DNA of 19,458 nt from Gammaproteobacteria bacterium (GTDB lineage Bacteria; Pseudomonadota; Gammaproteobacteria; Chromatiales; Chromatiaceae): assembly GCA_015231665.1 (NCBI GenBank), contig JADGBD010000010.1, positions 1-19,458 of the forward strand. The letters run 5' to 3'. Both the position numbers and the translations under genes were made by a program. The notes under the pieces are model-generated. The model ran no database searches and was not told the origin of the DNA. It saw only the letters and a list, made by a program, of their open reading frames with translations. Positions 7,743 through 16,786 of the stretch are shown in pieces; position 1 is the stretch's first letter; every line of letters begins with the position of its first letter.

Positions 7743-7839
7743 GAAAAGGCTAATGGATTGCCCGGCAAACGCGCACAAAAGGAACATCGCCAGCCTGGCG
7801 CAGGAAACCGGTTTCGGCTACTTTGGCGCTGGCAAGGGC

Positions 7840-8520
7840 TTAAAGCCCCAGGCTGTCGAGTAGTTCGTCGTGACTGCTGGGGCTGGCCGGGGCGGCCTCG
7901 CGCTCCATGGCGTTCTGCGCGTCGCTGAGGATGTCATCGACGCTGGGGCGTTCGCCGTTGCTGGTCTCTTCGATGCGCAGAAAGGTGGTTTTCTCCATCG
8001 CCATTTCCATGAAAAATGGATGGTGACCCTGAGTCAGAAAGGCGACCTTGCGCGCCTGGGGATTGTCCAGATTGGTGTTGATCGACAGCACCACTTCCTT
8101 GTTGATTGCGATCATCTTCGGCTGGCTTTGGGTGACCGAAATCTGCAGCTCGTACTCCATCGCGGCGGTGAATTCGCCCACCGCCTGATTCATCAGCTCG
8201 CCCAGGGTGTTGCCCACCTCATCCGAGGTATGCCGACTGGCCAGCTCGTTTTCCGGCATGCCCATGCGGCCCATGTAGCTGCGGTAAAGCTCCATGGCGG
8301 AATCGGCGCCGAAATTCATGATCACCAGTCCGGAGAAAACCCCATCAAACAGGACAAAGCAGCCGATGTCGGGCTTGAGACTGGTCTTGCTGATCCGCTG
8401 CACCACCGGCGAATACTTGACCTCGCTGCCAGTGGCCTGGCTCAGCACCTTGGTGACCGACTTGCAGAGAACCAGCAAGATGTCGTCGGTACCGAATGAT
8501 TTCTTTTGTTTGGGCGGCAT
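7840..8520 (-). CDS. DUF3334 family protein, possibly CheC/CheX-like
   Basis: This 226-residue soluble protein starts at an ATG with a strong ribosome site (GAGGAG). It resembles DUF3334 proteins of Vibrio and Shewanella-type bacteria throughout, including GCFVLFDGVFSGLVIMNFG, TSDEVGNTLGELMNQAVGEF and SINTNLDNPQARKVAFLTQGHHPFF. The central helix carries an ExxN pair (E101, N104) in a TSDEVGNTLGELMNQ context. That resembles the active-site helix of CheC/CheX/FliY CheY-phosphatases, so a role in two-component signalling is conceivable. The C-terminal end (ERPSVDDILSDAQNAM...DELLDSLGL) looks like a flexible acidic tail. No chemotaxis gene is adjacent, and the molecular function is unknown. Confidence 0.8.
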   Translation of the reverse strand: MPPKQKKSFGTDDILLVLCKSVTKVLSQATGSEVKYSPVVQRISKTSLKPDIGCFVLFDGVFSGLVIMNFGADSAMELYRSYMGRMGMPENELASRHTSDEVGNTLGELMNQAVGEFTAAMEYELQISVTQSQPKMIAINKEVVLSINTNLDNPQARKVAFLTQGHHPFFMEMAMEKTTFLRIEETSNGERPSVDDILSDAQNAMEREAAPASPSSHDELLDSLGL

Positions 8521-8575
8521 GTGGGCTCCTCAACTGAATCAGGTCAGTGCATCCAGGCGGGAAAGATACCACAGA

Positions 8576-9115
8576 TCAGGGATGCTGATCGGCATGCAGC
8601 AGGGCCAGGCGATGATAGTTCTCCGCGCTGTAGCGCAGGTACTGGCGCTCCTGCTCGCTCAGTGGCCGGGCGCATTTGACCGGCGAGCCCAGCCAGAGGT
8701 GGCCGCCGGTGAGGCGCTTGCCCGGCGGCACCAGGCTGTTGGCGCCGATATAGACCTCGGGCTCGACCACCGCGCCGTCCAGTATCGTGCTGCCCATGCC
8801 GATCAGCGCCAAGCCCTCGAGGCAACAGCCGTGCAGGGTGCAGTTGTGGCCGACAGTGACTTGATCGCCGATCTCCAACGGGTGCCCGGCGGGATTGTGC
8901 TCACTGGCGTGGGTGACGTGCAGCACCGAGCCGTCCTGGATATTGGTGTAGCTGCCGATGCGGATGCGGTGGATGTCGCCACGGATCACGCACAGTGGCC
9001 AGACGGTGCTGCCGGCGCCTATCACCACATCGCCAATCACCACCGCGCTGGGGTCAATCCAGGCGCTGGGATCGATCTGCGGGGTTTTGTTCTGAAAGGA
9101 TCGAATCGGGCTCAT
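8576..9115 (-). CDS. Gamma carbonic anhydrase-like hexapeptide-repeat protein (YrdA type)
   Basis: From the ATG at 9115 this is a 179-residue left-handed beta-helix protein with hexapeptide repeats (AVVIGDVVIGAGSTVWP, RIGSYTNIQDGSVLH, LEIGDQVTVGHNCTLHGC). Metal-binding histidines fit H66, H90 and H95. RGD in VIRGDIHRIRIG and the terminal YRRLA-like NYHRLA are usual for the family. Relatives bind zinc and some hydrate CO2; many are uncharacterised. The frame stays open upstream to 9367, but that part translates intergenic repeats (see 9242-9349) and is not part of the gene. A GAGAA sequence precedes the ATG. The gene lies 55 nt ahead of the DUF3334 gene. Confidence 0.92.
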   Translation of the reverse strand: MSPIRSFQNKTPQIDPSAWIDPSAVVIGDVVIGAGSTVWPLCVIRGDIHRIRIGSYTNIQDGSVLHVTHASEHNPAGHPLEIGDQVTVGHNCTLHGCCLEGLALIGMGSTILDGAVVEPEVYIGANSLVPPGKRLTGGHLWLGSPVKCARPLSEQERQYLRYSAENYHRLALLHADQHP

Positions 9116-9208
9116 GCGGGGTTCTCGATGGATGGGATCGCAAAGGCCAAGGGTAACAAAGAATGGCTTGGGAGATGAAGCGGTTGGGTTTTGGTCCCTA
9201 ATCGATGG

Positions 9209-9226
9209 GACGCAGAGGACGCAGAG
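9209..9226. repeat. Tandem pair of GACGCAGAG (9-bp dispersed repeat family)
   Basis: Two perfect copies of GACGCAGAG lie head to tail. The same 9-mer occurs at 19333-19341, and a variant family with the same 9-bp period (CACAGAG) occurs at 14489-14646. It sits between the gamma carbonic anhydrase start and the element at 9242. Confidence 0.7.
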
Positions 9227-9241
9227 AAGATTATGGGGGAA

Positions 9242-9349
9242 GTAGCCTGGATGCAGCGCAGCGGAATCCGGGGTTGCCGCTGGGCAGTGCCTTTCCCGGA
9301 TTCCGCCTTTCGACAGGCTCAGGACATCGCTTCGCTGCATCCGGGCTAC
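9242..9349. repeat. Inverted-repeat element (MITE/REP-like) with a nested insertion in one arm
   Basis: The left arm (9242-9272) reads GTAGCCTGGATGCAGCGCAG then CGGAATCCGGGG. The right arm (9295-9349, reverse complement) reads GTAGCCCGGATGCAGCGAAG then CG, an extra 24 nt, and GAATCCGGG. The extra piece includes the plus-strand motif TTTCGACAGGCTCAGGA, which is itself a common intergenic repeat in several proteobacteria as I recall. A GCG triplet borders it on both sides. The element encodes nothing credible. Confidence 0.8.
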
Positions 9350-9365
9350 AGTCGCAGCAGCTTTC

Positions 9366-9386
9366 AAACTTCACCCTTCAAACTTC
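9366..9386 (-). repeat. GAAGTTTGAAGGGTGAAG repeat, copy at the 3' end of the ATPase gene
   Basis: On the minus strand this 21-bp sequence is identical to 12124-12144 on the plus strand, so the two copies are inverted and bracket the ATPase gene. The copy supplies the last codons of the ATPase (KFEG and the TGA at 9371-9373), so the present C terminus is repeat-derived. Confidence 0.75.
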
Positions 9387-12073
9387 CTCAGTGTCCATTT
9401 CTCCAGCTCCACCAGCAGGAACAAAACCAGTCCGGCGGCGAAGATGCGCCCCCAGGCCTCGGCTTGCAGGGGCACGGTGTTGAAAAACAGCTGCATCAGC
9501 GGCAGGTAAGTGAACAGCAGCTGGAACAGCAGCACCAGGGCGATGGCCAGCAGCACCCAGGGGTTGCCCAACAGACCATTGCGCGTCAGCGCCGGTGCGC
9601 GCAAAAAGCGGCTGTTGAGCAGGTAAAAGGCCTCGGCGACCACCAGGGTGTTGACCGCCACGGTGCGCGCCAGCTCAATGCTGGCGCCCTGGCCGCGTTC
9701 CCAGAGGAACAGGCCGAAGGCGACCGCGACCATGAGCAGGGAGACAAAACCGATGCGCCAGAGCATGTAGCCCGAGAGCAGGGGCTCGCTGCTGTTGCGC
9801 GGCGCGCGTCCCATGATGTCGCGCTCGGCGGACTCGAACGCCAACGACAGCGCCAGGGTGACGGCGGTGACCATGTTGACCCAGAGTATCTGTGTTGCGG
9901 TGACCGGCAGCATCTCGCCCAAGGCTATGGCGAGGAGAATGATCAGGGCCTGGCCGCCGTTGGTGGGCAGGATGAACAGGATCGATTTCTTGATGTTGTC
10001 ATACACCGTGCGGCCTTCCTCGACCGCATGGGCGATGGAGGCGAAGTTGTCGTCCGCCAGCACCATCTCCGCCGCTTCCTTGGCCGCTTCTGTGCCCTTG
10101 ATGCCCATGGCCACGCCGACATCGGCGCGCTTCAGCGCCGGGGCGTCGTTGACGCCATCACCGGTCATGGCGATGACCTGACCCCGGGCCTGCAGGGCGG
10201 TAACCAGGCGCAGCTTGTGCTCTGGGCTGGCGCGGGCAAAGACATCGGTATCCAGCACGATCTGGCTCAGGGCGGCATCGTCCAGCTGATCCAACTGCGG
10301 CCCGCTCAGGGCCTGCTGGCCATCGCCTATGCCCATCTGCCCGGCTATGGCCTGGGCGGTGATGGCGTGGTCGCCGGTGATCATCTTCACCCGGATGCCG
10401 GCGCTGCGGCAGTCGGCCACGGCGCGAATCGCCTCCTCCCGCGGCGGGTCGATGATGCCCACCAGGCCCAGCAGCACCAGCCCTTGCTCCACGTCATCAA
10501 AACTGAGGGCGGCATGCTCGGCGTGGGTGGTCTTCAGCGCCAGAGCCAGGGTGCGCTGTCCCTGGCGCGCCAGGCGCTCCACCTCGGCATGCCAGAAGGC
10601 CTGATCCAGCGGCTCATCGCCTGTTTCGGCCCGTTGTTGCTGGCAACGCGGCAGAATCACCTCGGGCGCGCCCTTGAGGTAGATGAAGCCATGGCCCTCG
10701 TGGTCGTGGTGCATGCTCGCCATGAAGCGGTGCTGGGCTTCAAAGGGGATCACATCGGTGCGCGGCCAGGCCTCGGCGCTCTGGTGCGGGTCCAGGCCAG
10801 CCTTCATTCCCAGCACCACCAGCGCACCCTCGGTGGGGTCGCCATCGATCTGCCACTGCTCCTGCTTGAAGAACACCGCGGCATCGTTGCACAGCAGGCA
10901 GGCCTGGCTCAGATCGCGCAGGGCCGGCAGTTCCTCAGCCTCGATCTCCAGCTCGCCCTCGCTGAAGCTGCCGTGGGGGTCGTAGCCACTGCCGCTGACC
11001 TGAATCCGATGGCAGCTGCTGACCACCTCGGTCACCGTCATCTCGTTGCGCGTCAGGGTGCCGGTCTTGTCCGAGCAGATGGTGCTCACCGAGCCCAGGG
11101 TCTCCACCGCCGGCAGGCGGCGGATGATGGCGTTGCGCCCGGCCATGCGCTGCACGCCGATGGCCAGGGTGATGGTGATGATCGCCGGCAGGCCCTCGGG
11201 GATAGCCGCTACCGCCAACCCCACGGCAGCGAGAAACATTTCGCTGGGGGCGTATGCCTGCACCCAGACGCCGAACAGGGCGGTGGCCAGGGCGATGAGC
11301 AGAATGGCGCCAGTGAGCACCCGGGCAAAGCCGGCCATCTGCCGGGTCAGGGGGGTTTCCAGGGTCTGCACCCCGGCGAGCAGGGCACTGATGTGGCCGA
11401 TCTCAGTGCGCGCACCGGTGGCCACCACCACCCCGGTGGCCTGGCCGAAGTTGACCAGGGTGCCGGAGTAGGCCATGTTTGCTCGATCACCCAGGGCGGC
11501 ATCGGCGGCCACCGCTTCCAGGGCCTTCTCGCTGGGCACCGACTCGCCGGTGAGCATGGCCTCGTCGATGCGCAGATCGCGCAGGCGGATCAGGCGCAGG
11601 TCTGCCGGCACCCGGTCGCCGGACTGGATCTGCACCAGGTCCCCAGGTACCAGTTCCTCCGCCGGGATCATGCGTCTGTGGCCATCGCGCAGCACCGCAG
11701 CTTGCGGCGAGAGCATCTGCCGCACCGCATCCAGGGCCTTTTCCGCCTTGCCCTCCTGAACAAAGCCGATCAGGGCGTTGATCAGCACCACACCGAAGAT
11801 CACCCCGGCGTCCACCAGATGCCCCAGCAGGCTGGTGACCACAGCGGCGGCCAGCAGCACATAGATGAGGATGTTGTGAAACTGCAGGCCAAAGCGCTGC
11901 CAGTTGTTCAGCCGTCTGGCCTGGGGCAGAAGATTGGGGCCGTACTCGCGCAGCCGCTGCTGGGCCTGCTCCAGGGGCAGGCCTTGCTCGCTGGTGTCAA
12001 GCTGGGCTAGCACCTGCTCGGGGCTGAGGCTGTGCCAAGATGTGTGGGTTGGTTCGGTGTGCTTGCTGTCCAT
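9371..12073 (-). CDS. P-type cation-transporting ATPase (P2/SERCA-PMA1-like)
   Basis: This is a 900-residue membrane pump from ATG 12073; GTG at 12079 would add two residues, and neither has a clear ribosome site. In order: N-terminal cation-ATPase domain ([10 protein letters not shown]), TM1-2, actuator with TGES (175-178), TM3-4 with PEGLP (292-296), phosphorylation site D335 in SDKTGTLT, nucleotide-binding KGAPE (467-471), hinge [12 protein letters not shown] (about 637-648), and six more C-terminal helices. The architecture matches eukaryotic-like P2 pumps and bacterial Pma1-like proteins. The ion-site residues differ from SERCA: TM5 has TNGGQ (Q708 where SERCA has E771) and TM6 has NMVTA (A737 where SERCA has D800). 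The transported ion is therefore not predictable; monovalent cations, Mg2+ or Ca2+ remain possible. The last codons come from an intergenic repeat. Confidence 0.93.
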   Translation of the reverse strand: MDSKHTEPTHTSWHSLSPEQVLAQLDTSEQGLPLEQAQQRLREYGPNLLPQARRLNNWQRFGLQFHNILIYVLLAAAVVTSLLGHLVDAGVIFGVVLINALIGFVQEGKAEKALDAVRQMLSPQAAVLRDGHRRMIPAEELVPGDLVQIQSGDRVPADLRLIRLRDLRIDEAMLTGESVPSEKALEAVAADAALGDRANMAYSGTLVNFGQATGVVVATGARTEIGHISALLAGVQTLETPLTRQMAGFARVLTGAILLIALATALFGVWVQAYAPSEMFLAAVGLAVAAIPEGLPAIITITLAIGVQRMAGRNAIIRRLPAVETLGSVSTICSDKTGTLTRNEMTVTEVVSSCHRIQVSGSGYDPHGSFSEGELEIEAEELPALRDLSQACLLCNDAAVFFKQEQWQIDGDPTEGALVVLGMKAGLDPHQSAEAWPRTDVIPFEAQHRFMASMHHDHEGHGFIYLKGAPEVILPRCQQQRAETGDEPLDQAFWHAEVERLARQGQRTLALALKTTHAEHAALSFDDVEQGLVLLGLVGIIDPPREEAIRAVADCRSAGIRVKMITGDHAITAQAIAGQMGIGDGQQALSGPQLDQLDDAALSQIVLDTDVFARASPEHKLRLVTALQARGQVIAMTGDGVNDAPALKRADVGVAMGIKGTEAAKEAAEMVLADDNFASIAHAVEEGRTVYDNIKKSILFILPTNGGQALIILLAIALGEMLPVTATQILWVNMVTAVTLALSLAFESAERDIMGRAPRNSSEPLLSGYMLWRIGFVSLLMVAVAFGLFLWERGQGASIELARTVAVNTLVVAEAFYLLNSRFLRAPALTRNGLLGNPWVLLAIALVLLFQLLFTYLPLMQLFFNTVPLQAEAWGRIFAAGLVLFLLVELEKWTLRKFEG

Positions 12074-12097
12074 AGACACAAGTCTAGTTCAAGCAAC

Positions 12098-12146
12098 GAA
12101 GTTTGAAGGCGAGGGTAAAGTTTGAAGTTTGAAGGGTGAAGTTTTC
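12098..12146 (+). repeat. GAAGTTTGAAGG repeat tract upstream of the ATPase gene
   Basis: The tract holds a degenerate unit (GAAGTTTGAAGGCGAGGGT) followed by a full unit at 12124-12144 that is identical, inverted, to 9366-9386. It occupies about half of the 112 bp between dusA and the ATPase start, where the ATPase promoter would be expected. No clear promoter was seen. Confidence 0.7.
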
Positions 12147-12185
12147 GGTTGCTGTAGCCGGGGTAGGTTCGGGGTCAAGTCTCGA

Positions 12186-13178
<993 letters not shown>

Positions 13179-13201
13179 CGAGAAACGGCTGGAAATGGCG
13201 C

Positions 13202-13885
13202 TCAGGCCCAGCCGCGCACGTTGTTGCCGCCCTCACCGCGGGCGGCGCAGAGGGCATCTTCTGCCATGGCGACCAGGGCCGCGGCGCTGAGGCTCTTGTC
13301 TTGGTATTCGACCACGCCAAAGCTGGCGGTTTGGTTGCCCACCCGCTCCAGCGGCCCCGCGCTCAGCTGGGCGCGCAGCTTTTCCGCCAGCTGTAGCGCC
13401 TGGTTGGTGTCGATGCTCGGGCAGAGGATGATGAAGCGTGAGCCGGTCCAGCGGCCGAGCACGTCCATCTTGCGCAAATGGCCCTGGACAAACTGGCTCA
13501 CCGCAGTCAGTGCCTGATCGCCGGAACGGTGACCGAGCAGGCTGTTGACCTGCTTGAGCTGATCCAGCTCGAACAGGATCAGGCTAAAAGGGTGGCCGTG
13601 GCGCTGGCAGTTTTCGATGAGCTGCTCGAGCAGGACATCCACCCGGCGCCGGCTGGCCACCTGGGTCAGGCCATCGGTCTCGCGCACCTCTTGCAGCTCC
13701 GCGGCATGGCGGCGCAGCAGGCGGCGCCGGCTGATGCGGCACTTGAGCCAGAGGCCGAGAAAGGCCAGAATCAGCAGCAGGGTTTTGAGGTCCAGCCCCC
13801 AGCCGGCGGCCTGCTCGGTCAGTTCGGCATAGGTCTGCAGGTAGGGGTGCAGGGGCGGCAGTGGGATCAGGTCTTCAAGCTTCAT
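13202..13885 (-). CDS. Membrane-anchored degenerate GGDEF-domain protein
   Basis: This is a 227-residue protein with one predicted membrane helix at about 34-48 (LKTLLLILAFLGLWL), a basic stop-transfer (RISRRRLLRRH) and a diguanylate-cyclase-like domain from about 70. The fold is clear: DGLTQVASRR matches the usual DxLTGLxNRR, and HRSGDQAL matches GHxxGDxxL. The signature itself is changed: GGDEF is TGSRF (147-151), so the catalytic acidic residue is arginine. The metal-site Asp pattern is FELDQL, with E106 in place of the first D. R138 and D141 keep the RxxD spacing of the c-di-GMP inhibitory site. It is therefore probably not a cyclase but could bind c-di-GMP or act as a scaffold. It is divergent from moaE (88 bp between starts) and precedes dusA. 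Confidence 0.85.
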   Translation of the reverse strand: MKLEDLIPLPPLHPYLQTYAELTEQAAGWGLDLKTLLLILAFLGLWLKCRISRRRLLRRHAAELQEVRETDGLTQVASRRRVDVLLEQLIENCQRHGHPFSLILFELDQLKQVNSLLGHRSGDQALTAVSQFVQGHLRKMDVLGRWTGSRFIILCPSIDTNQALQLAEKLRAQLSAGPLERVGNQTASFGVVEYQDKSLSAAALVAMAEDALCAARGEGGNNVRGWA

Positions 13886-13973
13886 GGCGACATTTCACCA
13901 CGACAGCGCGGCAAAGACGATAAAAAAGCAGGCCGGGCGCGCTGCTGCAGGGGAAATCTGGGATAATCCCGCC

Positions 13974-14462
13974 ATGGTCGAAATCAGCATCCTTGCCCAG
14001 CCCTTTGATCCTGAGGCGGAACAGCGCGACTTTCGCGGCGGCAACAGCCGGGTGGGCGCAGTGGTCAGCTTTCTCGGGCTGATGCGCGATCTCAATCAGG
14101 GCGAGGCGATCCAGCGCATGAGCCTGGAGCATTATCCCGGCATGACCGAGAAGGCGCTGGCGCAGATCATCGCCGAGGCCCGCCAGCTTTGGCCGATCAC
14201 GGCGGTGCGGCTGATCCACCGGGTGGGCGAGCTGGAACCCGAAGAGCCCATAGTCCTGGTGCTGGTGGCCAGCGAGCACAGGGGCGAGGCCTTCCGAGCC
14301 TGCGAGTTTCTCATCGATTACCTGAAGACCCGCGCGCCCTTCTGGAAGCGCGAGATCAACACCCAAGGCCAGGCCCATTGGGTGGAAGGCCGCCAGAGCG
14401 ATCAAACCGCGGCAGAGCGCTGGGAGTTGGGCTGGGATTTGGATAGATTGGTCTGCAAATGA
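13974..14462 (+). CDS. moaE: Molybdopterin synthase catalytic subunit MoaE
   Basis: This 162-residue protein makes molybdopterin from precursor Z (cPMP) together with thiocarboxylated MoaD. Family motifs are present: GAVVSFLGLMRD, LEHYPGMTEKAL, RVGELEPEEPIVLV and SEHRGEAFRACEFLIDYLK. K118 and K125 keep the spacing of the E. coli active-site lysines K119 and K126. The frame is open further upstream, but similarity starts at the ATG at 13974. There is no Shine-Dalgarno sequence in the 15 nt before it. A GATAAT at 13962-13967 lies only 7 nt ahead, which raises the possibility of leaderless transcription. moaD, moaA, moaB and moaC are not in the window. Confidence 0.93.
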   Translation: MVEISILAQPFDPEAEQRDFRGGNSRVGAVVSFLGLMRDLNQGEAIQRMSLEHYPGMTEKALAQIIAEARQLWPITAVRLIHRVGELEPEEPIVLVLVASEHRGEAFRACEFLIDYLKTRAPFWKREINTQGQAHWVEGRQSDQTAAERWELGWDLDRLVCK

Positions 14463-14488
14463 ACGCGAATTAACGCTAAATTCTTTTA

Positions 14489-14646
14489 GTTAAGCCACAG
14501 AACCACAGAGTTCACAGAGTATTTTGTTACTAAACCCCTCTTTCTTAGGGCGAGGGGCTTGGCTGGACGAGTTGTATCTCATGGTTGTTCATAACTGGAA
14601 TACATTGGATTTTCTCTGTGTGCTCTGTGGCTCCGTGGCTAAACAA
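14489..14646. repeat. 158-bp inverted-repeat element built of 9-bp CACAGAG units
   Basis: The left arm (14489-14525) begins GTTAAGCCACAGAACCACAG and continues AGTTCACAGAGTATTTT. The right arm (14609-14646) reads on the opposite strand GTTTAGCCACGGAGCCACAG then AGCACACAGAGAAAAT. The central 83 bp (14526-14608) contains no recognisable gene or clear promoter. Another typical intergenic motif (GAACGCGAATTAACGC) lies just before, at 14461. Together these fill most of the 230-bp gap between moaE and rlmI. Confidence 0.75.
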
Positions 14647-14692
14647 CCTTACCGCGCTCACTAGCGCGCCCTTTACCTGACAGGAACCCTCC

Positions 14693-15895
14693 TTGGACAC
14701 AGAAATCCCCGCTCTGCTGCTGAAAAAAAATCAGGACAAGCGCCTGCGTACCGGTCACTGCTGGATTTACAGCAATGAAATCGATACCGAGAAAACCCCG
14801 CTCAAGGGCCTGCAGCCGGGTGAGCAGGTGGCGGTGGTGGATGACCGCGAGCTGTTCATCGGTTTTGGTTACGTCAATCCTCACTCGCTGATTGCGGTGC
14901 GTCTGATGAGCCGTGATCAGACCCATCCCATCAGCGAATCCCTTATCGTCCATCGATTGAATATCGCCCTGGCCCTGCGCCAGCGCTTCTATGCCCAACC
15001 CTATTACCGGGCGGTGTTTGGCGAGAGTGATGGCCTGCCGGGGTTGATCGTCGATCGTTACGGCGACTATCTGGTGCTGCAGCTGAGCACTGCGGGCATG
15101 GAGGCATTGCGACCGGCGGTGCTGGCAGCAGTGGACAAGGTGTTCAAGCCCAAGGCCATTTTGCTGCGCAACGACAGTTCGGTGCGCGAGTTGGAGGGCC
15201 TGGATCGCGGCGTCGAGCTTGCGGCTGGGCAGATGCCTGAGCGGCTGGAGCTGAGCGAAGGCGGCTGTCGTTTCCGCATCTCTCCCCACGATGGCCAGAA
15301 GACCGGCTGGTTCTTCGATCAGGCGGCCAACCGCGACCGCCTGCTGCCGCTGGTGAAGGAGCGCCGCGTGCTCGATCTGTTCAGCTATGTCGGTGGCTGG
15401 GGTGTGCGCTGCGCCGCTGCCGGGGCCGAGGCGGTAACCTGCGTTGACAGCTCCGAGTCCGCCCTGGAACTGGTGCGGGAGAATGCGGCCATCAATGGTG
15501 TCGAGAAGACAGTGGACAGCCTGCGCGGCGATGCCTTTGAGGTGGTGCGCCAGCTCAAGGAGGCGAATCAGCGCTTTGATATAGTTCTGGTGGACCCGCC
15601 GGCCTTCATCAAGCGGCGCAAGGATCAGAAGCAGGGTGAGCTGGCCTATCGGCGGATCAATCAGGCGGCGATGCAGTTGCTCAGCCGCGACGGCTTGCTC
15701 GTCAGCTCCTCCTGCTCCCATCACCTCGGCGGCGATGGACTGCTCAGCCTGATCAACCAGGCCGGGCGCCATCTGGATCGCAGCCTGCAGCTGCTGATGA
15801 GCGGCAGCCAGGGGCCGGATCATCCGATCCATCCTGCTATCCCCGAAACCAGTTACCTCAAGAGCTTCACCCTGCGGGTGTTGCCGCGCTTCTGA
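14693..15895 (+). CDS. rlmI: 23S rRNA m5C methyltransferase RlmI (COG1092)
   Basis: This is a 400-residue class I SAM methyltransferase with an N-terminal PUA domain (about 5-75), close in length to E. coli RlmI (396), which methylates C1962 of 23S rRNA. SAM-binding motif I is [13 protein letters not shown] (226-238), motif IV is DPPAF (301-305), and the presumed catalytic cysteine is C341 in [23 protein letters not shown] and [14 protein letters not shown] are family hallmarks. The start is TTG at 14693, supported by AGGA 7-8 nt upstream, and no in-frame ATG precedes it. It is the first gene of the rlmI-lgt-thyA run. The preceding 158-bp repeat element leaves only 46 bp for a native promoter. 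Confidence 0.93.
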   Translation: MDTEIPALLLKKNQDKRLRTGHCWIYSNEIDTEKTPLKGLQPGEQVAVVDDRELFIGFGYVNPHSLIAVRLMSRDQTHPISESLIVHRLNIALALRQRFYAQPYYRAVFGESDGLPGLIVDRYGDYLVLQLSTAGMEALRPAVLAAVDKVFKPKAILLRNDSSVRELEGLDRGVELAAGQMPERLELSEGGCRFRISPHDGQKTGWFFDQAANRDRLLPLVKERRVLDLFSYVGGWGVRCAAAGAEAVTCVDSSESALELVRENAAINGVEKTVDSLRGDAFEVVRQLKEANQRFDIVLVDPPAFIKRRKDQKQGELAYRRINQAAMQLLSRDGLLVSSSCSHHLGGDGLLSLINQAGRHLDRSLQLLMSGSQGPDHPIHPAIPETSYLKSFTLRVLPRF

Positions 15896-15897
15896 CG

Positions 15898-16749
15898 ATG
15901 CTCAGCTATCCCGCCATCGACCCGGTTGCCCTCGCCCTGGGGCCGCTGCAGATCCACTGGTACGGCCTGAGCTATCTGGCCGCTTTTGCCGCTGCCTGGT
16001 GGCTGGGCCGGCAGCGCTGCAGCCATCCGCAGTCGCCGATCCGCCGCGAGCAGATGGAAGACCTGCTGTTCTACTGCGCTCTCGGCGTGGTGCTGGGGGG
16101 GCGGCTGGGTTACATCCTTTTCTACAACTTCGCTGGCTTCATCCATAACCCGCTGGTGCTGCTGCAGATCTGGCAGGGTGGCATGTCCTTTCACGGTGGC
16201 CTGATCGGCGTGCTCATCGCCATGGGTCTGTATGCACGCAAGCTCGGCACGGGCTTCTTTCAGGTGGCGGATTTCGTCGCTCCGTTGGTGCCTGTCGGCC
16301 TGCTCAGCGGTCGTCTGGGTAACTTCATCAACGCCGAGCTTTGGGGTGGGCCGACGGATTTCCCCCTGGCCATGCAGGTGCCCTGCGCCCACAATCCGGC
16401 CACCGAGGAGCTCTGCCGTCAGGTCGGGCGCGCTGCCGATGGTTTGCATTCCCTGCCGGTGCATGCCAGCCAGCTTTACGAGGCCGGGCTGGAGGGGGCG
16501 CTGCTGTTTGCTATCCTCTGGTGGTTCGGCGCCAAGCCACGCCCCCTGCGGGCCGTTTCCGGGCTGTTTTTGCTGGGCTACGGGTTGTTTCGTTTCGCCA
16601 TCGAGTTCGTGCGCATTCCCGACAGCCATCTGGGCTATCTCGCCTTCGACTGGCTGACCATGGGCCAGTTGCTGAGCACGCCGATGATCCTGTTCGGCCT
16701 GCTGCTGCTGGGTCTGGCCTACCGCGGTCAGCGGTCGCCAGCGGGCTGA
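15898..16749 (+). CDS. lgt: Prolipoprotein diacylglyceryl transferase Lgt
   Basis: This 283-residue polytopic inner-membrane enzyme transfers diacylglyceryl from phosphatidylglycerol to the lipobox cysteine of prolipoproteins. Hallmarks are HWYGLSYL near the N terminus, MSFHGGLIG with H99 (E. coli H103), the Lgt signature [14 protein letters not shown] with R139 (E. coli R143), HASQLYEA, and the late RFAIEFVR. About seven hydrophobic helices are visible. The ATG lies 2 nt after the rlmI stop, so translation is probably coupled. lgt-thyA is a common gammaproteobacterial gene order. Confidence 0.96.
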   Translation: MLSYPAIDPVALALGPLQIHWYGLSYLAAFAAAWWLGRQRCSHPQSPIRREQMEDLLFYCALGVVLGGRLGYILFYNFAGFIHNPLVLLQIWQGGMSFHGGLIGVLIAMGLYARKLGTGFFQVADFVAPLVPVGLLSGRLGNFINAELWGGPTDFPLAMQVPCAHNPATEELCRQVGRAADGLHSLPVHASQLYEAGLEGALLFAILWWFGAKPRPLRAVSGLFLLGYGLFRFAIEFVRIPDSHLGYLAFDWLTMGQLLSTPMILFGLLLLGLAYRGQRSPAG

Positions 16750-16786
16750 TCGGCGTTATTCTCGGCTTTTCACTGAGGAATTTGGC

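Noticed and set aside
7846..7858. Palindrome GGGCTTTAAGCCC-like sequence at the DUF3334 stop codon as a terminator
   Set aside because: It is short, overlaps the stop codon region and has no T tract after it on the minus strand.
9116..9367. N-terminal extension of the gamma carbonic anhydrase frame
   Set aside because: The extra residues translate intergenic repeats (the 9242-9349 element and the GACGCAGAG pair). The family N terminus matches the ATG at 9115.
9191..12010. A 939-codon open frame on the plus strand, antisense to the P-type ATPase
   Set aside because: It is rich in Gln, Gly and His with no recognisable domain. It starts in repeat DNA and mirrors the ATPase frame, whose motifs are unambiguous. 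Long antisense frames are expected in high-GC genes.
14639..15832. A 397-codon minus-strand open frame opposite rlmI
   Set aside because: It is a shadow of rlmI, with low-complexity Gln/Ala/His-rich sequence and no domain.
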